Source of the DNA: Vibrio hyugaensis
GTDB taxonomy: Bacteria > Pseudomonadota > Gammaproteobacteria > Enterobacterales > Vibrionaceae
Assembly: GCF_002906655.1 (NCBI RefSeq)
Contig: NZ_CP025795.1
Span: 434,001 to 498,000 of the forward strand
Length of the DNA: 64,000 nt
Reading direction: 5' to 3'
The stretch's first letter is position 1. Every line of letters begins with the position of its first letter. Both the position numbers and the translations under genes were made by a program. This document shows positions 35,703-43,525 of the stretch, piece by piece. The notes beneath the pieces are model-generated. The model searched no databases. It saw only the letters and a program-made list of their open reading frames with translations, and was not told where the DNA came from.

Positions 35703-38159
35703 TTACTGAGCTTGAAGCGCTTCTTGCTTGTCACCCGTCATGACGAAGTGAAGCTCGCCGCCCGCTTTGATTTCGCTGTGCTTGAAGGTGAAGTTGGCAT
35801 CCAGCGGTTTGCCGTTAATGGTTACAGACTTCACGTACTTGTTGTGTGGGCTGTTGTTGTCTGCGATGACTGTGAACTCGCCGCCTTCCACTGGAATGGT
35901 GATTTCATCAAACATAGGGCGACCGATGGTGTAGACCGGCTCCGCAGGCGTCACTTGGTAGAAGCCCATTGCCGACATCAAGTACCAAGAGCTCATCTGA
36001 CCTACGTCTTCGTTACCAATCAAGCCAGTTGGCTCGCTGGTGTACATCTCTGACATGATGCGGTCTAGGTACTCTTGCGCTTTCCATGGCTCATCCGTTA
36101 GCGCGTATAGGTAAGGAATGTGGTGCGATGGCTCGTTACCGTGCATGTACTGACCGATGTAACCCGTTAGGTCTGGCAGCTCTTCACCTGTGTTTGAAGA
36201 ACGTGCATTAAATAGCTCGTCCAAATCTTCACGGAAGGCTTTCTCTGGCGTGGTGTCTTTGCCTTGCGCCAAGTCGGCTTGATAGATTTCTTGTTTCAGG
36301 CGGTTGAAATCGTGCATTGGTTGGAACTTCCATTGCCACGCGTTCCCTTCGGTGTAGGCAAACTCGTCCACATAGTAAGGGGCGAATGGTAGCAGTGGGC
36401 ATTTCTCTTTCATCACACCTGAGCCTTCAGGCCATTCAACCATTTCACACTCATCCAAACGCTCTTCATCAATTGGTTGGTTGAACTCCAAAGGCGGTTT
36501 GTTTGGTGATGAGCTTAGCGGGTGGTTTTTCGGACGTAAGAAGCCAGTTTCTGCATCCCAATGGTTAAGCCAGTTGTCGGCACGAGTCATAAACTCTTCT
36601 TGCAGTTTTACATCGCCAGCCATGCGCGCGATTTCTGCCATTGCCCAGTCGCCGTAAGCAAACTCAAGCGTGTAAGACGCACTGTTCCAATAGCCGTGAT
36701 GAACAAAGCCGTTTTCTTCGTACACTTTCACTTGCACAACGTTTGCTGCGCCGATGTTGTTGTCTTCCGTCCAATCTGGGAATTCAGAAGCCTCGTGGTA
36801 ACGCACCGTAAACTCAGCCGCTTCTTTGGCAAGTTGTGGGTCGATGTCTAAGCCTTTCGCCATCGCGTCAGCAATGATAGAGACCGCAGGGAAGCCGATC
36901 ATGGTGCCCGTATAATGGCTGTGCAGTTCCCATTTCGGCAGAATGCCACCGTCTTCGTATTTACGAATCAGGTCGTTGGCAAACTCTTCGGCACGTTCAG
37001 GGTCGATGATGGTTTTCAGTGGATGCGCTGCGCGGAAGGTATCCCACATGGAGTACACAGAGTAGTTTGGTGTGTCGCCCGCGTCTTTTTGAATGCGGGT
37101 ACGCATCGCAGGGTATTGGCCGTCGACGTCTTGGAAAATCATTGGCGCGATAGAAGCGTGGTAAAGCGCGGTGTAGAAGATCTCTTTCTGATCTTCCGTG
37201 CCGCCAGATACCATCATGCGGCTAAGTTCTTGGTGCCATGCGTCGTTGGCTTGAGCGCGCGCAGTATCAAATGACACGTCTTTCGCTTCTGCTTCTAGGT
37301 TCTTCTCTGCACCTTCTGTGCCTGTTGGTGACAAGCCTACTTGGATTTCTAGCGGTGTTGATGATGCTGCGAATTCTAAGTAAGCGATGGTTTTCACTGC
37401 GTCGATGTTGTCGTTGTTTACATCGATTTCCGTTTCTGCGCCGTCAACTAGAGCAATGGCTTTGACGATAGGTTGGTTGAAGGTGGCGTAGAAGTACACG
37501 TGCTGGTTGTTCGCCCAGCCGTTCGAGCTACGTAAACCGCGGATGGTGTAAGCGTCGATGAACTCTAAATCACCCTTCATGGTGCGGTTGTTGAAGTGAC
37601 CTTTGTTGAGGGTGTGGTCTAAATCGAACTTGATGTGTGGCGTAGTGCCTTCTTTGAAGGTGTAGCGGTGGAAGCCAACACGTTGCGTGGTAGTTAGCTC
37701 GGCTTTGATTTCGCCTTTGTTCAGTTCAACCGCGTAGTAGCCTGCTTCTGCGGTTTCGTTGTCTTTATCGAACGTGTTGAAAACGGCGTTTTCTTTCTTG
37801 GTAAAAGGCAGAACTAAGATGTCACCAAGGTCGGTAATGCCTGTGCCAGAAAGGTGAGTGTGGGAGAAGCCATACACTGGGATCTCAGTCAGCTTGCCGT
37901 GGTCGAAGTAACCGGCAGCAGAGCCCCAGCCTTCCATTTCGGTATCAGGAGAAAGTTGTACCAAACCGTAAGGCACAACCGCCCCTGGGAATGTGTGACC
38001 ATCTGCACCAGTACCAATCAATGGGTTGACGTATTGGGTTAGTGTGGTGTCGAGGGATGGAGTACCAGATTTGCTGTTGTCGTCATCACTGTTACAACCA
38101 GCAAGACCAAACATGGCAGCGAGAATAGCGGTAGAGATAAGGGTTCTTTTTAGTTTCAT
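35703..38159 (-). CDS. GH92 family exo-alpha-mannosidase, lipoprotein (fourth of five)
   Basis: 818 residues with lipobox LAGC (Cys 22). The family segments are YVNPLIGTGADGHTFPG, YGFSHTHLSGTG, SMWDTFRAAHPL, EGNAWQWKF, GNEPSHHIPYLY and GNEDVGQMSSWYLMSAMGFY. An insertion near residues 530-570 with several Pro and Cys residues (DECEMVEWPEGSGVMKEKC) could hold a disulfide and is absent from the other copies. Strong similarity to its neighbours points to tandem duplication followed by divergence. Confidence 0.92.
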   Translation of the reverse strand: MKLKRTLISTAILAAMFGLAGCNSDDDNSKSGTPSLDTTLTQYVNPLIGTGADGHTFPGAVVPYGLVQLSPDTEMEGWGSAAGYFDHGKLTEIPVYGFSHTHLSGTGITDLGDILVLPFTKKENAVFNTFDKDNETAEAGYYAVELNKGEIKAELTTTQRVGFHRYTFKEGTTPHIKFDLDHTLNKGHFNNRTMKGDLEFIDAYTIRGLRSSNGWANNQHVYFYATFNQPIVKAIALVDGAETEIDVNNDNIDAVKTIAYLEFAASSTPLEIQVGLSPTGTEGAEKNLEAEAKDVSFDTARAQANDAWHQELSRMMVSGGTEDQKEIFYTALYHASIAPMIFQDVDGQYPAMRTRIQKDAGDTPNYSVYSMWDTFRAAHPLKTIIDPERAEEFANDLIRKYEDGGILPKWELHSHYTGTMIGFPAVSIIADAMAKGLDIDPQLAKEAAEFTVRYHEASEFPDWTEDNNIGAANVVQVKVYEENGFVHHGYWNSASYTLEFAYGDWAMAEIARMAGDVKLQEEFMTRADNWLNHWDAETGFLRPKNHPLSSSPNKPPLEFNQPIDEERLDECEMVEWPEGSGVMKEKCPLLPFAPYYVDEFAYTEGNAWQWKFQPMHDFNRLKQEIYQADLAQGKDTTPEKAFREDLDELFNARSSNTGEELPDLTGYIGQYMHGNEPSHHIPYLYALTDEPWKAQEYLDRIMSEMYTSEPTGLIGNEDVGQMSSWYLMSAMGFYQVTPAEPVYTIGRPMFDEITIPVEGGEFTVIADNNSPHNKYVKSVTINGKPLDANFTFKHSEIKAGGELHFVMTGDKQEALQAQ

Positions 38160-38190
38160 TTTTATGGTTCCACTGAAGTGAAGTTTTTTA

Positions 38191-38207
38191 GGGGGCTAGA
38201 TGCCCCC
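38191..38207 (-). other. Intercistronic hairpin
   Basis: GGGGGC/GCCCCC stem, 5-nt loop, in the 72-bp gap between two GH92 genes. Confidence 0.55.
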
Positions 38208-38231
38208 TTTCGTTATTTGGATGGGTGTCGG

Positions 38232-40937
38232 CTACTGCGCTTTCATCGCTTCAGATTTGTCTGAAGTCATGACGAAATGCAGCTCACCACCGTCTTTCAA
38301 ATCGCTGTGCGCGAAGCTGAAGTTGTCACTCAATTGTTTGCCGTTGATGGTCACCGACTTCACGTAGATGCTCTCTTGGCTGTTATTTTCTGAGGTGATG
38401 GTGAATTTACCGTCCGCGACTGGAATCACGGCTTTGTCGAACAGAGGACGACCGATGGTGTAGCTTGCTTCGCCCGGTGTGACTTGGTAGAAGCCCAATG
38501 CAGACATCACGTACCACGCCGACATCTGACCGACGTCTTCGTTACCAATCAGACCTTCATGCGTTGGGTGGTAGAACTCGTTCATCGCTTGATCGACGAT
38601 TTCTTGTGTCTTCCAAGGCTCTGCCGTCCAGTTGTATAGGTAAGGCACGTGATGATCAGGCTCGTTACCCATCACGAACTGACCGATGTAGCCCGACATA
38701 TCGTGTGATTGGCTCGTATCAGCGTTGGAGTCCGCATTAAACAGCGCATTCAAGTTGGCTAAGAATGCCGCTTTGCCTTGTTCGGTTACGTTTTCAGGAA
38801 GAGAGAAGTCAGTACGGTCGATGTGCTCGCCACCCATCACGTTAGCCAGACCGTTCAAGTTGTGCGGTGCAAACCATGTCCATTGCCATGTGTTGCCTTC
38901 GGTAAAGTCTTCACCACGGTGCTCGGCGCGGTAAGGCCAGAACACATCGCTTTCGTTGAGTGCTTTGCGGTCTTTACAGGCGTTGTAGTCCATACCGTCT
39001 GGGATAGACAGCGCCATGTTCTCGTCCAAACATTCGGCTTTCAGGTTGTTTGCCCAAACCTTGCTGCCGCTGTTCATGTAAGCCGGACGCATAAAGCCCG
39101 TTGCACCCAATGCGTTGCCTTTGGTGTCTTGCAGTTTGCCGTATTGTTCTGGGTTGTAATCGAAGTAGTTCTTGAACGATTCTGAGCGTGCCATGTAGCG
39201 GTCGTACTGTTGGTCATTGCCCGCAAGTTTAGCGATCTGAGCGATACACCAGTCGTAGTAAGCGTTCTCAAGACCGTAAGACACCGACTCGTTCACGAGC
39301 TCGTCGTACTTATCGACTTTCAAGCCTTCCACGTAACCCGGTTTGTCACCAGAATCCGGTGCCCATTTGGTGTTGGCTGGAATAAAGCCGACGTCTTCTT
39401 GGTAGTCGTTATGACGTGTCATGACCGTGAAGCGTTTGTCACCGTTCCAAGCATCTTGGTAAGGCACCCAGCTCTCTGTTTTATCAAGGTTGAAGTTGAC
39501 TGTTTCGTCAGCAGCTTTCAGTGCTAAATCAAACTCGGCAGCAGTAAAGGCTTCTGGGTGTTTGACCATGATATCGGCTATAACCGAAACTGCAGGATGA
39601 CCGACCATTTCACCAGTGTAATCCGAGTGCAGTTCCCATTTTGGCAGTACGCCGCCCGTTTGGTATTTGTTCAATAGATCGCGTGCGTGCTCAATCGCGC
39701 GGTCTTTATCGATGATGGTTTTCAGTGGGTGTGCGGCGCGGAAGGTATCCCACATTGAGTACACTGAGTAGTTCACTAAGCCATCTTCTGCTTGGTGCAC
39801 TTTGCCATCCATGCCACGGTATTTGCCATCCACATCTTGGTATAGGAATGGAGCAACAAACGTACGGTAGAGCGAGGTGTAGAACATGGTTTTGTCGGCT
39901 TTGTTGCCGCCTTCCAGTTCAAACTCGCCAAGGATATTTTCCCAAGCCACGCGGTTTTGTTGTACGACATTGTCGAAATCCCAGCCGTTAGTGTCTGCTT
40001 CTAGGTTTTTCAATGCGCCGTCAACACCAGTGCCAGAAATCGCTACCTTGACCACCAATGGCTCATCGCTTTTACCAAAGTTCAAATGAGTCAGGACATC
40101 GTTTGCGCGTTTTGCCAAACGTTCTGGGTCAGGTTCTGGTTCGCCCGGCATTGGTTTGTGCTCTGCGTAACCACGGTAATCTTCTAATCCGACTTCGGTA
40201 GCGTCAGTTGGAGTCAGTTTGCTCTCAGAAGCCAGCTTGGTGTACAGGTTCTCTTCAATGATTGGATCAGAGAATTCTGCCGCGAAGAACACGGTTTGCC
40301 ATTGACCCCATTCGTTTGAGGTACGCGCGCCTACGACTGTGGTGTCGTTAACGCGTTTGTAGTAGATGCTGCGAGAGTGGTTACCGTATTGTTCCAACAG
40401 TTCGTGTTGAAGATCGATACGTACTTTGCGATCTTCACCCGGCTTAAAGGTGTAACGTTGGAACGCCACGCGGTCGGTTGCCGACAGCTCAGCTTTTACG
40501 CCAGTTTCTACAAGGTCAACCGAGTAGTAACCAACCTCTGCCACTTCCGAGCTTTTATCCATGGTCACGGCATCAGTATTGAAGCCTGTGTATGGCAAGA
40601 AGGCGAAGTCGTTTAAGTCGCCTTTACCTGCGCCGGAAATGTGGGTCATTGAGAAGCCAGAAAGCAGGCTGTGTACAGGATCGTATTCAACAGGTGAGCC
40701 TTTGCCATTCCAACCGTTTGGATCGAAGTTATCTGGTGACGGTTGAATCATACCTTCTGGCATGACTGGAGAAGGGTTAACGTTGCCGAGACCTTTAGTG
40801 CCGATCAAGGTATCAACGAATTCCAAAGTAGGGGTAGAGATAACAGGAGTTTCTGGATCAGAGTCGCTGCCACAACCAGCAAGACCAAGCATGGCGGTTA
40901 ACACTGCAGTAGAAAGTAGGGTTCTTTTTAGTTTCAT
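38232..40937 (-). CDS. GH92 family exo-alpha-mannosidase, lipoprotein (third of five)
   Basis: 901 residues from ATG 40937, chosen because it opens a clean lipoprotein signal (MKLKRTLLSTAV, Cys 22) and mirrors the fourth copy; the frame reaches 40985. Family segments: FVDTLIGTKGLGNVNPSP, SGFSMTHISGAGKGDLND, SMWDTFRAAHPL, EGNTWQWTW, GNEPDHHVPYLYNW and GNEDVGQMSAWYVMSALGFY. The first two segments differ clearly from the other copies (SMTHISGAGKGD, no GHTFPG), and it has extra segments in the middle, hinting at a different linkage or branch preference. Confidence 0.92.
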   Translation of the reverse strand: MKLKRTLLSTAVLTAMLGLAGCGSDSDPETPVISTPTLEFVDTLIGTKGLGNVNPSPVMPEGMIQPSPDNFDPNGWNGKGSPVEYDPVHSLLSGFSMTHISGAGKGDLNDFAFLPYTGFNTDAVTMDKSSEVAEVGYYSVDLVETGVKAELSATDRVAFQRYTFKPGEDRKVRIDLQHELLEQYGNHSRSIYYKRVNDTTVVGARTSNEWGQWQTVFFAAEFSDPIIEENLYTKLASESKLTPTDATEVGLEDYRGYAEHKPMPGEPEPDPERLAKRANDVLTHLNFGKSDEPLVVKVAISGTGVDGALKNLEADTNGWDFDNVVQQNRVAWENILGEFELEGGNKADKTMFYTSLYRTFVAPFLYQDVDGKYRGMDGKVHQAEDGLVNYSVYSMWDTFRAAHPLKTIIDKDRAIEHARDLLNKYQTGGVLPKWELHSDYTGEMVGHPAVSVIADIMVKHPEAFTAAEFDLALKAADETVNFNLDKTESWVPYQDAWNGDKRFTVMTRHNDYQEDVGFIPANTKWAPDSGDKPGYVEGLKVDKYDELVNESVSYGLENAYYDWCIAQIAKLAGNDQQYDRYMARSESFKNYFDYNPEQYGKLQDTKGNALGATGFMRPAYMNSGSKVWANNLKAECLDENMALSIPDGMDYNACKDRKALNESDVFWPYRAEHRGEDFTEGNTWQWTWFAPHNLNGLANVMGGEHIDRTDFSLPENVTEQGKAAFLANLNALFNADSNADTSQSHDMSGYIGQFVMGNEPDHHVPYLYNWTAEPWKTQEIVDQAMNEFYHPTHEGLIGNEDVGQMSAWYVMSALGFYQVTPGEASYTIGRPLFDKAVIPVADGKFTITSENNSQESIYVKSVTINGKQLSDNFSFAHSDLKDGGELHFVMTSDKSEAMKAQ

Positions 40938-40956
40938 TGTTTCTATTCCACGAGAA

Positions 40957-40977
40957 AAGGGGACACGAGGCCCCCTC
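40957..40977 (-). other. Intercistronic hairpin
   Basis: AGGGG/CCCCT-type stem around acacgagg in the 47-bp gap between two GH92 genes. Weaker than the others in the operon. Confidence 0.4.
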
Positions 40978-40984
40978 AAAATCA

Positions 40985-43411
40985 TTATTCGCCTAGGTTG
41001 GCTTGCATTGCTTCAGACTTGTCAGCCGTCATTACGAAGTGCAGTTCGCCGCCTGCTTTGAATTCGCTGTGCTGGAAGGTGTTGTACACATCCAGAGGCT
41101 TACCGTTGATGGTCACTTCTTTGATGTACATGTTGTCTGGACCGTTGTTCTCAGCCGTTACCGTGAACGTGCCAGAACCAATGTCTACCGTCGCTTTGTC
41201 GAAGATTGGACGACCGATGCTGTAGGTTGGATCGGTTGGCGATATTTGGTAGAAGCCCAGTGCTGACATCAAGTACCACGCCGACATTTGACCTACGTCT
41301 TCGTTACCGATGATGCCGTCTGGTGTCGGTTTGTAGAACTGGTCGTAAACTTGGTCTAGGTATTCCTGCGCCTTGTAAGACTCTTCAGTACGGTTGTACA
41401 AGTAGATGACGTGGTGCGAAGGCTCGTTACCGTGAATGTACTGACCGATGTAGCCTGTCATGTCTTGGTGCGCTTCGCCGCCATTTGGATCGGCAGTAAA
41501 TAGGTTGTTCAGCTTGTCGTTCAGACCTTGAGTGCCGCCCATGATTTCAGTCAGCTTGTCTAAGTCTTGCATGAACGCCCATTGCCACTGCCACGCGTTC
41601 CCTTCTGTGTAGTAGAACGCGTCAGACTTGTAAGGGTCGAAGTCAGTTGAAGCGTATTTCAGCGCACATGGGTCGCCTTCTTTCAATTCTGTTGGTACGA
41701 AGAAGCCCGTGCCGTCTGCGTTACCTGCTTTTGCATCCCAGTGTTTCAAAGAGTTGTAAGAACGAGCTTTGAACTCTTCATACGCGTCCATATCGCCAGC
41801 GGCTTTCGCCATTTCTGCGATCGTCCAATCGTAGAATGAGAATTCCAACGAGTACGACACTGAGTTCCAGTTCGGGTAACGAACACACTGTTCTTTCTCG
41901 TGGTAGTTCAACTGACCTGCCATGAGTGAGCTTAGGATGTCGTCATGAATCTGTGGGTACTCATGCGGTGTGTAGCGAGCGGATTTCACTGAAGCCGTGT
42001 AAGCTTGCTCTGCATCAATCAAGCCTTTGGTCACCGCATCGCCCAGAATCGCTGCCGATGGGTAGCCGATCATGGTGCCGGTTTCTGAGCCATGACCTTC
42101 CCATTTCGGCAATAGACCAAACTCGTCGTTGGATTTACGAATCAAGTCTTTCACGTATAGCGTTGCTTGATCGGGGTCGATGATGGTCCACATTGGGTGA
42201 ACCGCGCGGAACGTATCCCACGTTGAGTAAATCGAGTAGTTTGGTGTGTCGCCATCTTTCAGTGTGCGCACTGTGCCAAGCATATCCACGTATTGACCAT
42301 CCACATCGTAGAACTCGATTGGCGCGATCATCATGTGGTACATACCTGTGTAGAAGTTGGTTTTCTCTGCTTCTGTACCGCCTTCCACTTTGATTTTTGC
42401 TAGCTTCTCAGCCCACGCGTATTCTGCGTCTTCTTTTACTTTTGCTAGGTCGAAACTTGGTGCTTCTGCTTCTAAGTTTTTCTGTGCACCTTGCCAGTTA
42501 ACTGGAGAGATACCGACGCGGATTTCAATTGGCTCTTCGCCTGTGCCGAAGTTTAGGTAAGCCGTCAGATCATCGCCTGAGTAAACCGCACCATTACGCA
42601 TTTCGCGCGTTGGTTCTAGGTCTTGTTCGCCTAACAGTGCTTTGGCGATTGGTTGGTTGAATTTCGCGTAGAAGAAGATGTCCTGACCTTGGTGATCTTG
42701 CCCTTGGAACCAGCCTGTTGATGTTTTACGACCGCGAATGGTGTATTCGTCCACCACTTCTACTTTGTTCTTCAAAGACTTGCCGTTGTTGTTCATTAGG
42801 GTATGGCCCAAATCGAACTTCACGTTGCGGTCTGCGCCATCAGCAAAGGTGTATTTGTGCAAGCCAACGCGTTTGGTTGCGCTCAGTTCTACTTCGATTT
42901 GGCCTTGGTTCAGCTTGGTTTTGTAGTAGCCTGCGCTTGCTTCTTCATTGGCTTTGTCGAAAGAGTTCAGCTGTGTGTTCGCCATGTCTGCATATGGCAG
43001 AACCAAGATGTCGCCTAAGTCCGTTGCGCCTGTACCTGAAAGGTGAGTATGGGAGAAGCCGTACAGCGGAACGTCAGTGTTAACTACTTCGCCAGTTTCG
43101 TAGTTGGATGAATCCCAGTAGCCAGAAGCTGAGTGCCATGGGTTAAGTCCTGATTCGTGATCAGTGTTAGAACCGATGAAAGTATCGGGAGACAGTTGAA
43201 CCATACCTGCCGGTACCGTCGCGCCCGGGAATGTATGACCAGAAGCCGCTGTGCCGATCATAGGATCGACGTATTTCAACACCGCGAGATCAACAATTGG
43301 ATCGCCCGGCAGTGAAGAGGAAGAATCGTTGTCGCTGTTACAGCCAGTCAAGCCACCCGTCAGACCAACCAGGATAGCCAAAGAGATAAGATTACGTTTA
43401 AACATGTGCAT
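40985..43411 (-). CDS. GH92 family exo-alpha-mannosidase, lipoprotein (second of five)
   Basis: 808 residues; ATG at 43405 (residue 3) is an equally possible start. Lipobox LTGC (Cys 24). Family segments: YVDPMIGTAASGHTFPG, YGFSHTHLSGTGATDLGD, STWDTFRAVHPMW, EGNAWQWQW, GNEPSHHVIYLYN and GNEDVGQMSAWYLMSALGFY. Its upstream gap has a strong hairpin. Predicted to act on terminal mannose of the same glycan pool as its neighbours. Confidence 0.92.
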   Translation of the reverse strand: MHMFKRNLISLAILVGLTGGLTGCNSDNDSSSSLPGDPIVDLAVLKYVDPMIGTAASGHTFPGATVPAGMVQLSPDTFIGSNTDHESGLNPWHSASGYWDSSNYETGEVVNTDVPLYGFSHTHLSGTGATDLGDILVLPYADMANTQLNSFDKANEEASAGYYKTKLNQGQIEVELSATKRVGLHKYTFADGADRNVKFDLGHTLMNNNGKSLKNKVEVVDEYTIRGRKTSTGWFQGQDHQGQDIFFYAKFNQPIAKALLGEQDLEPTREMRNGAVYSGDDLTAYLNFGTGEEPIEIRVGISPVNWQGAQKNLEAEAPSFDLAKVKEDAEYAWAEKLAKIKVEGGTEAEKTNFYTGMYHMMIAPIEFYDVDGQYVDMLGTVRTLKDGDTPNYSIYSTWDTFRAVHPMWTIIDPDQATLYVKDLIRKSNDEFGLLPKWEGHGSETGTMIGYPSAAILGDAVTKGLIDAEQAYTASVKSARYTPHEYPQIHDDILSSLMAGQLNYHEKEQCVRYPNWNSVSYSLEFSFYDWTIAEMAKAAGDMDAYEEFKARSYNSLKHWDAKAGNADGTGFFVPTELKEGDPCALKYASTDFDPYKSDAFYYTEGNAWQWQWAFMQDLDKLTEIMGGTQGLNDKLNNLFTADPNGGEAHQDMTGYIGQYIHGNEPSHHVIYLYNRTEESYKAQEYLDQVYDQFYKPTPDGIIGNEDVGQMSAWYLMSALGFYQISPTDPTYSIGRPIFDKATVDIGSGTFTVTAENNGPDNMYIKEVTINGKPLDVYNTFQHSEFKAGGELHFVMTADKSEAMQANLGE

Positions 43412-43482
43412 ACCGTTTTGTCGTTATTCGTATATAAAAAAGTGTTTATAAGAGACTGCTTATAAAGTTTGCTTGTAGGGAT

Positions 43483-43507
43483 AGCCGGGAGATGCGCTCC
43501 CCCGGCT
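43483..43507 (-). other. Intercistronic hairpin
   Basis: Perfect 7-bp stem AGCCGGG/CCCGGCT enclosing 11 nt, in the 114-bp gap between two GH92 genes. Confidence 0.55.
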
Positions 43508-43525
43508 GAGTTGTCGCTATTGGGA

